A stretch of 64,000 bases of DNA from DASUAS01 sp963756895 (GCA_963756895.1 CAVWPI010000008.1:310001-374000), one strand, 5' to 3'. Shown: positions 43,925 through 53,857, counted from the first letter of the stretch. The notes: a model not told the origin generated them from the sequence alone. Program-made: numbers and translations.

Positions 43925-46379
43925 TCAGGCCCCGTCAGCCGAGGCTTCGAGCTCCTCGACCGTCATGAGGACGGACCGGGCCTTCGACCCCTCGGACGGG
44001 CCCACCACGCCGCGACGCTCCATGAGGTCCATGAGCCGTCCGGCCCGGGCGAACCCGACGCGGAGCTTGCGCTGCAACATGGACGTGGACCCGAGACCGC
44101 TGCGCACCACGAGCTCGATGGCCTCGCCGAGCAGCTCGTCGCCGCCGTCGTCGGCCGCACTGCCCCCGGCGCCGCCACCGCCGGCGGCGTCGTCCTCGGC
44201 GATGCCCTCCACGTAGCTGGGCGCGCTCGACTGACGCCGCCAGTGGGCGACCACCTTGCCCACGCACTCCTCGTCGACCCACGAACCCTGGACGCGCTGG
44301 GCCCGGCCCGAGCCCGCCGCGACCAGGAGCATGTCGCCCTGGCCGATCAGCTTCTCGGCGCCGGCCTGGTCGAGGATGACGCGCGAGTCGGCGAGGCTGC
44401 TGACCGAGAACGCCATGCGGCTCGGCACGTTGGCCTTGATGACGCCGGTGATCACGTCGACCGACGGTCGTTGCGTGGCGATGATGAGGTGGATGCCGAC
44501 GGCGCGTGCCATCTGCGCGATGCGACAGATGCTCGCCTCCACGTCGCGGGCGGCGACCATCATGAGGTCGTTGAGCTCGTCGACGACGATCACGATGAAC
44601 GGCAGCCGCTCGTAGCCCTTGCCCGTGGTGGGGTCGGGGTCGTCCTTGGTGGGCAGCTCCTCGCGGTCGTACATCCCGTTGTATCCGGTGATGTCGCGCA
44701 CGCCGACCTCGGCGAGCAGCTGGTAGCGCATGTCCATCTCGCGCACGGCCCAGTCGAGCGCGTTGGCGGCCTTCTTCGGGTTGGTGACGACCTCGGTGAG
44801 AAGGTGCGGCAGGTTGTTGTAGGCGCCGAGCTCGACCCGCTTGGGGTCGACCAGGATCAGGCGCACCTGGTCGGGCGTGTAGCGCATCAGCAACGACGTG
44901 ACGATCGAGTTGATGCAGCTGCTCTTGCCCGCGCCGGTGGCGCCGGCGATGAGCACGTGCGGCAGCGTGGTGACGTCGAGCATCACCGACTTGCCGGCGA
45001 TGTCGCGGCCGAGCCCGACGCCGAGCGCGGTCTTGCTCTTCGCCGCTTCCGGCGCAGCGAGCACGTCGCCGAGCGTGACGATGATGCGTTCCTTGTTGGG
45101 CACCTCGACACCCACCGCGCTGCGACCCGGGATCGGCGCCAGGATGCGCACGTCGAGCGACGCCATCGCGTACTGGATGTCGTTGCTCAGGCCGGTCACG
45201 CGGTTGACCTTCACCCCCGACCCGAGCTCGAGCTCGTAGCGGGTGACGGTGGGGCCGACGGTGGTGCCGACGAGGCGGGCCTCCACGCCGTGGTGCGCGA
45301 GGGTGGCCTCGAGCACGCGGCCGCCCTCGTCGATCATGCGGCGGTCGGCTTCCTTGCCGCTCCCCCGCTTCAGCACGTTGGCGGGCGGGAGCTTCCACGG
45401 TCCCTGGTGCGGCGCGCCCTCGTCGTCGAGCGCGATGACGAGTTGCCCGCTGGGGTCCTCGACCACGGGGATCTCGATCGCGGCGTCGGTGGCGCGCGGG
45501 ACCGGTGCGGGCTCCGGTTCCGGGACGACCTCGGCAACGGCCTCGTCGTCCGGCGCGTCCTCGTACTGCGCGTAATCGAACGGCGCCGGACCGGTGTGCA
45601 CCGGCGGCGCGTCGAGGCTGACACCCTCACCGATGGGGGTGAGCTGCACCGCGCGTGCGCGCCTTGGCGGCGGCGGCGCGCGACGCACGAGCGGTGGCGC
45701 CGACGACCACGCCGATCGACAGACCGAGCACGAGCAGCACCCCGACCAGCGCGACCGCGCCGAGGACCAGCGATGCGCCGACGACGCCGATGGCGGCGAC
45801 GAGCGGTCCGCCGACCATGGCACCCAGCGCGCCGCCGGCGTTGCGGAGCTCGTCGAGGTCGCCGCTCAGCGCCGGGCGCCCGTACGCGAGGTGGAGGATG
45901 CCGACGTCGGCGACGAAGAGGAGGAGCGCCCCGATGGCGATGCGCACCGTGGGCGCTTCGGCCGGCGTGCCGTCGTCGGTCAGGTCGATGGTGGTCTCGT
46001 CGTCGGACTGGAGCACGCCCGCCCGCCGGGGCCAGAGCAGGACCACCCCGAACGCGAAGCACGCCACCGGCACCGCCACCCGGGCCCGGCCGAGCACCGC
46101 GCCGGTGCCGTCGGCGAGCGCCGAACCCACCGGACCGGCGAGCTCGGTCCACAGGCCCAGGGCGAAGATCGCCCCGAGCACGAACAGGCACACTGCGAGC
46201 AGGTCGGCCCGATGGCCGGCCAGCTGCCGTCCGGCTGCCTCCCGGGACCGCGCCACCATCCCCGGCTCGGCCGGCGCCGCCTTCGCCCGCGACGTGGTGG
46301 TCTTGCGGGCTGCCGGCTTGCGTGCCGGCTTCTTCTTGGACCGGGACGTCGAACGACGCCGCGTCGTGGTCGCGGGCAT
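43925..46379 (-). CDS. ftsK: DNA translocase FtsK (one frameshift)
   Basis: About 818 residues. ATG at 46379 starts a basic tract (TTTRRRSTSRSKKKPARKP), then four membrane segments (about residues 50-215). An indel in the GGCGGCGGCGCGCG run near 45650-45665 shifts the frame; it resumes as ARAVQLTPIGEGVSLDAPP. The motor domain has VLIAGATGAGKSSCINSIV (Walker A), ILVDPKRVELGAYNNLPHL, VIVVDELNDLMM (Walker B, Asn where Glu-Ala/Asp is usual) and IATQRPSVDVITGVIKANVPSR. The C-terminal gamma winged helix (GSTSMLQRKLRVGFARAGRLMDLMERRGVVG) is present. It pumps DNA at the division septum and activates XerCD. Follows rnj by 95 bases. Confidence 0.94.
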
Positions 46380-46474
46380 CCCCCGAAAGTAACACCACCA
46401 CCACGCGCCACACGAGCATCCCCAACCACGGAGAGTGGCACGACCCACAGACCGAGGCGGTCAGGACAGGGAAC

Positions 46475-48157
46475 TCAGACCTCCATCACGACGGGGATGA
46501 CCGCCGGGCGACGCTTGGTGCGCTCGTTGATGAACTTGCCGAGGGAACGGCGGGCGTGGCGACGCAGCGTGTCGAAGTCGGTCGCCCCCTCGTCGGCGGC
46601 CTCCTTCAGCGATGCCAGCACCGCGGCCTTGGCGTCGTCGAGCAGCTCCTCGGCCTCGGGGGCGTAGACCCAGCCGCGGGTGACGATCTCCGGCCCGGTG
46701 ACCACTTCGCCGGTGGTGGAGTCGACGGTGACGATCACCACCACCAGGCCCTCCTCGGCCAGGTTGCGACGGTCGCGCAGCACGCCCTGACCGACGTCGC
46801 CGACGATCCCGTCGACGTAGAGGAAGCCCGCAGGCACCGCGCGCCGTTCGATCTCCAGCGCCATCCGGCCGCCGTCGGTGCGCTCCATGACGAGCATGTC
46901 GCCGTCCTCGGCGATGACGACGTGGTCCTTGGCCACTCCCACCTGTTCGGCGAGACGGGCATGGTGGACCATGTGCGTGTACTCCCCGTGCACCGGCACG
47001 AACCACTCCGGTTGCACGACGTTGAGGAGCATCTTGAGCTCCTCCTGCGACGCGTGCCCCGACACGTGCACCGGTGAGCTGCCGCCGTGCAGCACCTCGG
47101 CGCCGGCGCGGTGGAGCGAGTCGATGATGCGGGTCACGTTGGTCTCGTTGCCCGGGATCGCGTGCGCAGAGATCACGACGACGTCGTCGCTGCTGATCTT
47201 CACGTGCTTGTGCTCGTGCGCGGCCATCAGCGAGAGCGCGCTCATCGGCTCACCTTGCGAGCCGGTGCAGATGATGCAGACCTCTCCGGGTGAGTAGCGC
47301 GGCACCTCGTCGATGTCGATCACGCTGCTGACGGGGATGTCGAGCATCCCCATCTCGCGACCGAGCGCCACGTTGTTGACCATGGAACGACCGAGGAAGA
47401 CGACCTTGCGTCCCGCGGTGACCGCGGCCTCGGCCACCTGACGGACGCGGTGGAGGTGCGACGCGAAGCTCGCGACGATCATGCGTTGGTTCGGGTAGTC
47501 GCGGAACACCGATCGCAACGTGTCCCCCACCGTCGACTCCGACGGCGTGAACCCGGGGCGGCAGGCGTTGGTGGAGTCGGAGAGCAACAGCTTCACGCCG
47601 CCCGAGCGCTTGGCGATCGCGCCCATCAACGAGAGGTCGGTCTTGCGGCCGTCGACCGGTGTGGGGTCGAGCTTGAAGTCGCCGCTGTGCATGATCGTGC
47701 CCGCAGGCGTGTGGTACGCGGTGGCGAAGGCGTGGGGCACCGAGTGGGTGACGGGGATGAACTCGCAGTCGAACGGTCCGATCATCCGGCGTTCCCCATC
47801 GTGCACCGGGATCAGCTCGGTGCGGCCGAGCATGCCCGCTTCCTCGATGCGGTTGCGGGCGAGCCCGAGCGAGAGCGGCGAGCCGTAGACCGGGAACGAC
47901 ACGTCGCGCAGCAGGAACGCGAGACCACCGGCGTGGTCCTCGTGGGCGTGGGTGAGGAACGCGGCTTCGACGCGGTCGGCGTTCTCGCGCAGGTAGGTGA
48001 AGTCGGGCAACACCAGGTCGATCCCCGGCATGTCGCTCTCGGGGAACATGATCCCGCAGTCGACGATGAGGATGCGGTCGTCGACCTCGAGACAGAAGCA
48101 GTTGCGCCCGATCTCGCCGAGACCGCCGAGGAAGACGATGCGGACGGGCGGACTCAT
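46475..48157 (-). CDS. rnj: Ribonuclease J
   Basis: A 560-residue metallo-beta-lactamase/beta-CASP nuclease with 5'-3' exo- and endonuclease activity. Opening IVFLGGLGEIGRNCFCLE is diagnostic. Zinc ligands: THAHEDHAGG, then TIMHSGDFKLDP. The beta-CASP part includes LLLSDSTNACRPGFTPSE, VASFASHLHRVRQVAEAA, CTGSQGEPMSALSLMA and VSGHASQEELKMLL; PVHGEYTHMVHHARLAE provides the last metal ligand. A C-terminal domain follows. Start ATG at 48157. rnj followed by ftsK is a standard actinobacterial arrangement, but dapA, often just before rnj, is absent here. Confidence 0.96.
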   Translation of the reverse strand: MSPPVRIVFLGGLGEIGRNCFCLEVDDRILIVDCGIMFPESDMPGIDLVLPDFTYLRENADRVEAAFLTHAHEDHAGGLAFLLRDVSFPVYGSPLSLGLARNRIEEAGMLGRTELIPVHDGERRMIGPFDCEFIPVTHSVPHAFATAYHTPAGTIMHSGDFKLDPTPVDGRKTDLSLMGAIAKRSGGVKLLLSDSTNACRPGFTPSESTVGDTLRSVFRDYPNQRMIVASFASHLHRVRQVAEAAVTAGRKVVFLGRSMVNNVALGREMGMLDIPVSSVIDIDEVPRYSPGEVCIICTGSQGEPMSALSLMAAHEHKHVKISSDDVVVISAHAIPGNETNVTRIIDSLHRAGAEVLHGGSSPVHVSGHASQEELKMLLNVVQPEWFVPVHGEYTHMVHHARLAEQVGVAKDHVVIAEDGDMLVMERTDGGRMALEIERRAVPAGFLYVDGIVGDVGQGVLRDRRNLAEEGLVVVIVTVDSTTGEVVTGPEIVTRGWVYAPEAEELLDDAKAAVLASLKEAADEGATDFDTLRRHARRSLGKFINERTKRRPAVIPVVMEV

Positions 48158-48264
48158 GTGGTGGTTGGCCTCATCGCGCTCAGGCTACCGGCGCGATCTG
48201 CAGTGCTGGTTCCAGCCCCGGTAACGTCCCGCAGAACGTTTGGGCGGAACGCGGAGGGGCAGCG

Positions 48265-49293
48265 ATGCGAGGGCGGATCGGTTCGTTGGGCGCGTGCGTC
48301 GCGCTGGTGCTGGTCGCGCTGGTGGCCGCGGCACCGGCGGCGGGCGCGAAGTGGAGCGCGACCGATGTGGAGGCGGGTCGGAACCTGCTCAAGCAGGTCC
48401 CGGACGAGATCCGGGCGGGGTGCCGCTTCACCGACGTCCGCGGGGAGGACGCGGATCCGACGCTCATCGCCGCGGTCGACTGCGACCTCCCCGGCGACGC
48501 ACCTGCCGACAGATTGAGCTACCAGTGGTACGAGACGATGGCGGACGCCGATGCCGCGTACGACGCGGTGGTCTCCCAAGAGGAGTCCTCCCTCCAGTCC
48601 GACGGTTGTGGCGCCTACGAGGGCGAGTACACGATCGACGACCAGGACGGCGGTCGCTACACCTGCATGGGGCTCGGCTCGGCGACGTCGATCGTCTACA
48701 CGTACGAGCCGTTCCCGGTCGTCGGCGTCATCACCGACGTGAGCCCCCCCGGCGACGTCGAGGCGATGGGCGAATTCTTCGACAACGACGCCGGACCGAT
48801 CGAGGACCCGGGCACGATCCCGAGCCTCCAGTCGCAGAAGTTCGGTCGTAGGGCCGCCAAAGCACTGGAGCAACACATCCCGAAGGCGATCCGCAAGCAC
48901 TGCGAACCCAACGGTGACTCGTTCACCAGCCCGTGGGTCGCGTTCGAATTCCAGTGCGTGAACCCGTCGCCGGGGGTCGCGTTCGTGAAGTACACGTCGT
49001 ACCGCGACGACGAGGGCTTCGACGCGGCGTACGACGAGGACCGCTTCCTCTCGGTTCACGACTACGAAGCCCCGGACTCGTGCGACGCGGGAACGTGGAG
49101 CATCCGCAAGAAGACCGTCGGGTCGTACGCGTGCGCATTCGGCCCCGGCGACGAAGACGGCGAGGGCGCGACCTACCTGACCTGGACGGTCGACCAGGAC
49201 CGCATCGTCGCCGTCGCGTACGCGAACGACCGCGAGATGAGCACGGACGAGTTCATCCAGTGGTGGAACGACGACGCCGGTCCACTGTTCTGA
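48265..49293 (+). CDS. Secreted protein with internal duplication, unknown function
   Basis: A 342-residue exported protein. Signal peptide ACVALVLVALVAAAPAAGAKW. Two halves of about 150 residues each align: LLKQVPDEIRAGC ... SYQWYETMADADAAYDAVV ... GRYTCMG ... FFDNDAGP and LEQHIPKAIRKHC ... KYTSYRDDEGFDAAYDEDR ... GSYACAFG ... WWNDDAGP. Each half has four cysteines at matching places, suggesting two disulfides per module. The module looks like extracellular domains found after actinobacterial Ser/Thr kinases, here without a kinase. Divergent from rnj; its end overlaps the convergent VOC gene by 41 bases. Confidence 0.75.
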   Translation: MRGRIGSLGACVALVLVALVAAAPAAGAKWSATDVEAGRNLLKQVPDEIRAGCRFTDVRGEDADPTLIAAVDCDLPGDAPADRLSYQWYETMADADAAYDAVVSQEESSLQSDGCGAYEGEYTIDDQDGGRYTCMGLGSATSIVYTYEPFPVVGVITDVSPPGDVEAMGEFFDNDAGPIEDPGTIPSLQSQKFGRRAAKALEQHIPKAIRKHCEPNGDSFTSPWVAFEFQCVNPSPGVAFVKYTSYRDDEGFDAAYDEDRFLSVHDYEAPDSCDAGTWSIRKKTVGSYACAFGPGDEDGEGATYLTWTVDQDRIVAVAYANDREMSTDEFIQWWNDDAGPLF

Positions 49294-49780
49294 AGGTCAC
49301 TCCGCCGGCGCGGTGGAACATGAACTCCTCCATCATCGGTTTCAGGGCCGCGTCGACCAGTTCGATGCGCACACCCAACGGGTCGCGGTGGTACGCGAAC
49401 TGCTGCAGCGCTCCATCGGCGTCGCGCCCGCAGAGCTGCAATGGGCAACGCAGGTCGGAGTAGGCCGCGGAGTCGTCGGGCAGCGCGTCGGTCCACACGC
49501 CGATGTGATGGAGGTTGGAGTGCTCGTTGCACTCCCACACCGATCCCGGCACCTCCTGCACCAGCTCCAGGTGCGGCGGCTCGGTCGAGTAGCAGAGCGT
49601 GTTGGGGAACACGAGGTCGTTGCCGTCATCCCCCGTCTCGTCGAAGGCACGGACGTCGTACGCGTCGACGTGGAGCACCGGTCCCCACGTGATGCCGAGG
49701 AGGTCCGCGAGGTGCGACTGCGCGACCTCGATGTCGGGGACGACGATGCCGACGTGGTACAGCCTGCCGAGGAGCGCCAT
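49253..49780 (-). CDS. Glyoxalase/VOC-family protein
   Basis: A 175-residue single vicinal-oxygen-chelate domain. LYHVGIVVPDIEVAQSHLADLLGI is the first beta-alpha unit with a metal-ligand His; SNLHHIGVWTDALPDDSAAYSDL starts the second with another His; PPHLELVQEVPGS and GVRIELVDAALKP hold the Glu positions. The last ~15 residues (FRTVDRRRRSTTG) are Arg/Thr-rich and overlap the convergent secreted-protein gene. Likely a lyase, epimerase or dioxygenase; substrate unknown. Confidence 0.82.
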   Translation of the reverse strand: MALLGRLYHVGIVVPDIEVAQSHLADLLGITWGPVLHVDAYDVRAFDETGDDGNDLVFPNTLCYSTEPPHLELVQEVPGSVWECNEHSNLHHIGVWTDALPDDSAAYSDLRCPLQLCGRDADGALQQFAYHRDPLGVRIELVDAALKPMMEEFMFHRAGGVTFRTVDRRRRSTTG

Positions 49781-49821
49781 GGCGGGAGCCTACGCACTCC
49801 TCGCGCGGATCACATGGTGAC

Positions 49822-50337
49822 TCAGGTCGCCCGGTAGGACGTCTGGCTGAACGTGCCCTTGCCGAACGCGATCGCCTTCGCCGGCCGCACCGCGAAGACG
49901 TACACCAGCGCGTCGGGGTGGTCGTCGCGAGTCTCGCCGTGGGAGAAGCCTCCCTCGATCACGCCGAAGGTCCATCGCCCGTCCCACTTCGCCGCCCATG
50001 CCTGAGCAAGACGCTCGAGCGTCGGTTGGTCGACGACGCGCACGGCATCACCCTCGACGACGACATCGAGCCCGTCGTCCCAGGTGTTGCAGCCGGTCGT
50101 GATCGCAACGTGCGGGTGGTCGGCGAGGTTGTGGCCCTTCTGCTCGCCGGGACCGGTGCAGAAGTGCAGCGCACCGTCGAGCCAGACGGTGACGAGCGGT
50201 GTGACGTGGGGTCGGCCGTCGGTCCGCACCGTCGTGATCCACGCGAGCTGTGCGCCTTCCAGCACCCGCTGCGCGTCGGCCCACGGCATGGCGGTGGCAT
50301 CAGGATCGCTGAACCGTTCGTCGAGTTCCGGCGTCAT
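49822..50337 (-). CDS. Pyridoxamine 5'-phosphate oxidase-like FMN/F420-binding protein
   Basis: A 171-residue split-barrel protein. AQLAWITTVRTDGRPHVTPLVTVWLDGALHFCTGPGEQKGHNLADHPHVAITTG is the typical flavin-barrel core, and DVVVEGDAVRVVDQPTLERLAQAWAAKW follows. The C-terminal part (GETRDDHPDALVYVFAVRPAKAIAFGKG...SQTSYR) matches actinobacterial members that bind FMN or F420; many have no known substrate. AGGAGG lies just before the ATG at 50337. Single-gene unit between the VOC and DHFR-like genes. Confidence 0.85.
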   Translation of the reverse strand: MTPELDERFSDPDATAMPWADAQRVLEGAQLAWITTVRTDGRPHVTPLVTVWLDGALHFCTGPGEQKGHNLADHPHVAITTGCNTWDDGLDVVVEGDAVRVVDQPTLERLAQAWAAKWDGRWTFGVIEGGFSHGETRDDHPDALVYVFAVRPAKAIAFGKGTFSQTSYRAT

Positions 50338-50432
50338 GGGTTCGCCTCCTCGGTGCGAGTTCCACTGGAGGTCAGACCGCGTCCCCGTGAGGAATTCATC
50401 GCACCCGGTGTGCGTCGACGCGCTCGCCCGAC

Positions 50433-51044
50433 TCAGCCCCCAGCCTGGGGCAGGGTGGCCTTGGCTTCTTCGTACCCGCCCTCGGGCGGGGTGGCATCGG
50501 GGCCGTAGACCAGGTGGAGCACGCCGGTCGAGAACGTCTCCGACGACAGCAGCTCGAGCGGGATGGGGCCGCCCGTCTCGAACAGCTGCTTGCCCTTGCG
50601 CACCGCGATCGGGTGGACGAGCAGGTGCAGCTCGTCGAGGAGGTTCGCTTCGAGCAGCTGGCGCACGATCGACGGCGAGCCGCTCATTCCGATGTCGCCA
50701 CCGGGCTCGTTCTTCAGCGCGGTGACAGCCTCGACGAAGTCGCCCTGGAGCTGCTCGGAGTTCCGCCAGGTGAACTCGAGCGGCTGGTGCGACACGACGA
50801 TCTTGCGGGCGTCGCCGAGCTGCTTGGCGAACCCGGCGTCCTCTTCGCCGGCCGTCTCACGGTCGGGCCACGCGCCGGCGAAGCTGTCGTAGGTGACGCG
50901 GCCGATCAACATCGTGTCGGCCTGCTCGAGCATGCCGCCGACGGCAGCGCCCATCTCCTCGTTGAAGTAGGGGAAGTGCCACTGGTCAGGGGCCTCGACG
51001 ACCCCGTCCAGCGAGATGAACATCCCAGCGACGATCTTCCTCAT
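50433..51044 (-). CDS. Dihydrofolate reductase-like (RibD C-terminal domain) protein
   Basis: A 203-residue NADPH-binding reductase-fold protein, not classical folA. MRKIVAGMFISLDGVVEAPDQWHFPYF, then MLEQADTMLIGRVTYDSFAGAWPDRE, GDIGMSGSPSIVRQLLEANLLDELHLLVHPIAVRKGKQLFE is the RibD_C pattern. GGAGG precedes the ATG at 51044; the longer frame upstream was rejected. Function in the cell is unknown; the family includes riboflavin-type and resistance-associated reductases. Confidence 0.86.
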   Translation of the reverse strand: MRKIVAGMFISLDGVVEAPDQWHFPYFNEEMGAAVGGMLEQADTMLIGRVTYDSFAGAWPDRETAGEEDAGFAKQLGDARKIVVSHQPLEFTWRNSEQLQGDFVEAVTALKNEPGGDIGMSGSPSIVRQLLEANLLDELHLLVHPIAVRKGKQLFETGGPIPLELLSSETFSTGVLHLVYGPDATPPEGGYEEAKATLPQAGG

Positions 51045-51135
51045 GGCGTTGCCTCCGGTGCGGTGCGTGCTCGTTCCCAATGAGACGGCGCGCGCCGACA
51101 GAACTCATCGCTGCCGCGGAAGATCCGGGAACGCC

Positions 51136-51291
51136 CTACTCGTCGAAGCCCTCGTACTTGCGGAACTCGGCTTCGCCCATCTCGCCCTCGCCGTCGCTGT
51201 TGCCGTAGTCACGCTGCCGCTTCATCGCGACGGCGCCGACGATCACCACGACGACGGCGAGCACGGCGAACACACCCAGTCCGATCCACAT
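51136..51291 (-). CDS. Small single-pass membrane protein
   Basis: A 51-residue protein: MWIGLGVFAVLAVVVVIVGAVAMK forms one membrane helix, followed by a charged tail RQRDYGNSDGEGEMGEAEFRKYEGFDE. The tail composition is clearly non-random and the frame is clean, but no family is recognised. It is divergent from the MetF-like gene. Confidence 0.55.
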   Translation of the reverse strand: MWIGLGVFAVLAVVVVIVGAVAMKRQRDYGNSDGEGEMGEAEFRKYEGFDE

Positions 51292-51351
51292 GAGAACGGA
51301 CCTTACCGTCAGGCCGCGGTTCGAGCGGACCGGGGTGCGTAGCCTGGGCTC

Positions 51352-52140
51352 GTGGCGAGAACGGCCGAGTTCGAAGTCGTGTGCGAGATCGAGCCGCCGA
51401 CGCGTCCCGACCTGATGCACGTCCGGCATCAGATCGGCGTGTTGAGCAAGTGCGCGTCGGCGTTCCTGATCCCCGACAACCACATCGGGCGCGCCACCGT
51501 CTCGAGCATCGCGGTCGCCCACGAGGTCGAACGCATGGGTGGCCGCTCGATCGCGTGCCTGAATGCCCGCGACCGCAACCTCCTCGGACTCCGGCGCGAC
51601 CTCCTCACCGCGGCCGCGTACGGCGTCGACCAGTTCCTGTTCGTCTACGGCGACCGCCCGACGTCCGGACGTCGCACCGGTCAGCTCACCGTGCGTTCGA
51701 TGATGGAGGAGCTCCGCGCGTTCTCCTCGACCCGAGATGCGACACCGTTCCGGGTCGGCGTGACCGCGGGACCGGGACCGCTCCCGTCGTGGAAGCGCGA
51801 CGCCGATTTCCTGTTCGCCCAGGTCCGCTTCTCACTCGACGACCTGCTCGCGTGGCGCGACACGATCGACTTCGACGGCCCGGTCTACGCCGGGGTCATG
51901 GTGATCCCGAGCGCGACCATGGGACACAAGCTCGGCGCAGAGATCGCACAGCTGACCGTCCCGGACGAGTGGCTCCACGCGATCGAGCACGACCCCGACG
52001 CCGGTGTCGAGCTGGCGTGCGACCTCGTGGCCGGCATCGAAGCGTCGGGCGCGTTCGACGGCGTGCACCTGATCCCGGTGAGCAAGTACCGCGAGGTCGC
52101 GGCCAACCTCGAAGCGCCCGCGCCCGTCAGGCCCGCATGA
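51352..52140 (+). CDS. Methylenetetrahydrofolate reductase-like protein
   Basis: A 262-residue TIM-barrel protein resembling MetF but shorter and lacking some conserved blocks. FEVVCEIEPPTRPDLMHVRHQIG corresponds to the E-x-x-P-P start, AFLIPDNHIGRATVSSIAVAHEVERMGGRSIACLNARDRN to the substrate/FAD loop, and FLFVYGDRPTSGRRTGQ to the GDxP motif. FDGPVYAGVMVIPSATMGHKL matches the later P-V-x-G-I-x-P strand. GTG at 51352. It may reduce methylene-tetrahydrofolate or act in C1 metabolism; divergence from MetF leaves this open. Its end overlaps the convergent DinB gene by 14 bases. Confidence 0.75.
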   Translation: MARTAEFEVVCEIEPPTRPDLMHVRHQIGVLSKCASAFLIPDNHIGRATVSSIAVAHEVERMGGRSIACLNARDRNLLGLRRDLLTAAAYGVDQFLFVYGDRPTSGRRTGQLTVRSMMEELRAFSSTRDATPFRVGVTAGPGPLPSWKRDADFLFAQVRFSLDDLLAWRDTIDFDGPVYAGVMVIPSATMGHKLGAEIAQLTVPDEWLHAIEHDPDAGVELACDLVAGIEASGAFDGVHLIPVSKYREVAANLEAPAPVRPA

Positions 52141-52654
52141 GCGTTCCGTCGAGCATCTCTCGGGTCGCGTCGGCGTGGCCGGCGTGGTGCGCGGTCTCCT
52201 CGATCAGGTGGAGCACGGCCCACCGCAGATCGATCGGTGCGTCGAGACCGAGCAACTCGTGCGCCGCGGGCCACTCGCCTTCGCGTCCGAGACACGGCGC
52301 GTCGAGCCTCGGCGCGGCGCGCACGATCTCGTCCGTGCGCTGCGCCTGCGCCCAGTAGCGAGCGCACGCGTCGCCGATGGTGAGGAGCCCGACGCGAAAC
52401 TCCTCCTCTCGCGGCGGGAACTCGCGGGCGAGGTAGCGCCCTTCGGTCCAGCGCCACTCGACGTGGGTCAGGTGGTTGACGATCCCGACGATCGGCAGCA
52501 ACCGACCGTCGGGCGTCCACTGCGCCTGCTCGTCGGAGAGACCGGCGGCGGTGGCGACGACCTCTTCGCGTTGACGCTGGAGGAAGCGCAGCAGGAGCTC
52601 GCGTTCGTCAGAGGTGGGCACCACCGTGGTCGGCAAGGCGAAGGTCACCACCAC
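52127..52654 (-). CDS. DinB-family protein
   Basis: A 175-residue four-helix DinB/YfiT-type protein, probably metal-binding and in some members a mycothiol-dependent transferase. The His ligands are in IVGIVNHLTHVEWRW and in LIEETAHHAGHADATREML, spacing typical of the family (DUF664-like). PDGRLLPIVG precedes the first. It is convergent with the MetF-like gene. Substrate unknown. Confidence 0.85.
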   Translation of the reverse strand: MVVTFALPTTVVPTSDERELLLRFLQRQREEVVATAAGLSDEQAQWTPDGRLLPIVGIVNHLTHVEWRWTEGRYLAREFPPREEEFRVGLLTIGDACARYWAQAQRTDEIVRAAPRLDAPCLGREGEWPAAHELLGLDAPIDLRWAVLHLIEETAHHAGHADATREMLDGTLMRA

Positions 52655-52708
52655 AGATTGCCCCGGATCGTCGCGCAGCCCTGATCGACCTGCTCCTGAC
52701 GGGTGGTG

Positions 52709-53857
52709 TCAGCGGGCGGCGGCGGCCTCGCGGTCCTTGGCCACCTGGTCGAGCTCGCCGTACTCCTCGCCGGTGTCGACCCAGTCCTCGAACTGGATCA
52801 CGCCGAGCTCGGTGAAGCGGTCGCGCAGCCAGCCGTCGCCGGCGTCGAGCAGACCGAGCTTCTTGCAGTTCGGCACGATCTTGGAGAACAAGAGCCCCTG
52901 GAAGATCGGGCGGTCGGGCGCGTTCTGCATCGCCTTCACCGCTTCCTTCACGTCGACGCCCATGCGCTCCCACGTCTCCTGCTGCAGGAACCGGTCGCGC
53001 ATGCGCACCGCGGCCTCGAACGCGAACTCCTGGCGCTCGCGGATCTCCGCCCCGTCGAGCCCCGCGTAGTACTCCTGCAGCGAGAGCACGCCGAACGCGA
53101 CGTGGCGGGCCTCGTCGCTCATCACGTAGCGCAGCAGCTGCTTGAGCAACGGTTCGGTGGTCATCTGGTGCAGGAAGCCGAACGCCGCGAGCGCGAGCCC
53201 CTCGACCATGATCTGCATCCCGAGGTAGGTCATGTCCCAGCGGCTGTCGGCGACGATGTCGTCGAGCAGCAACTTCAGGTGCGCGTTGATCGGGTAGTGA
53301 CCCGAGAGCTTGGTGTTGAGGTAGCGCCCGAACACCTCGACGTGGCGGGCCTCGTCCATCACCTGGGTGGCGGCGTAGTACTTGGCGTCGATCCACGGGA
53401 CGGTCTCGACGATCTGCGCGGTGCAGATCAGCGCACCCTGCTCACCGTGCATGAACTGCGAGAGGGTCCAGTTCTGCGACTCGACCCCGAACTGGGTCCA
53501 CTCCTTGTCGCCCCACTTCTCGAACGGCGTGCCGGCGAGGTCCATCTTCTGGCCGATGCCGTTCTGGTTCTGGTTGTTGCGCGCCACCTCTTCCTGGTCG
53601 ACCTCGATGTCCCAGGGGAGGTCGTTGGCGTTCCATTGCGACGTCTTCGCCTTCTCGTAGAGCTTCACCAGCGCGGGACGGCTGCGTTCGTAGTTCCACG
53701 TGAAGATCGCGTCGGCGTCGGCGTGGACCGCGTGCTGCACCTCGTCGACGTCGGTGTTGGTGACGGCGAGGATCGCGTCGTAGTCGTCGATGTCGTCGCG
53801 ACCGATGATGTCACCGTGGCTGGAGAAGGCCGAGTTGGAGGAGGACGGACTGGTCAT
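52709..53857 (-). CDS. Di-iron ferritin-like oxygenase/oxidase
   Basis: A 382-residue all-helical protein with two EX(n)DEARH units: HGEQGALICTAQIVE ... VMDEARHVEVFGRYL and MIVEGLALAAFGF-type helix ... VMSDEARHVAFGVLSLQEYY. These give the six carboxylate/His ligands of a ferritin-like di-iron site, as in AurF-type oxygenases and R2-like oxidases. WNYERSRPALVKLYEKAKTSQWNANDLPWDIEVD is a common N-terminal feature of the actinobacterial family. No signal or membrane segment. ATG at 53857 overlaps the stop of the adjacent TetR gene, so expression is coupled. Redox partner and substrate unknown. Confidence 0.82.
   Translation of the reverse strand: MTSPSSSNSAFSSHGDIIGRDDIDDYDAILAVTNTDVDEVQHAVHADADAIFTWNYERSRPALVKLYEKAKTSQWNANDLPWDIEVDQEEVARNNQNQNGIGQKMDLAGTPFEKWGDKEWTQFGVESQNWTLSQFMHGEQGALICTAQIVETVPWIDAKYYAATQVMDEARHVEVFGRYLNTKLSGHYPINAHLKLLLDDIVADSRWDMTYLGMQIMVEGLALAAFGFLHQMTTEPLLKQLLRYVMSDEARHVAFGVLSLQEYYAGLDGAEIRERQEFAFEAAVRMRDRFLQQETWERMGVDVKEAVKAMQNAPDRPIFQGLLFSKIVPNCKKLGLLDAGDGWLRDRFTELGVIQFEDWVDTGEEYGELDQVAKDREAAAAR

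Noticed and set aside
43901..47077. Long plus-strand open frame over ftsK and rnj
   Set aside because: Antisense shadow of two clearly recognised genes; no conserved motif.
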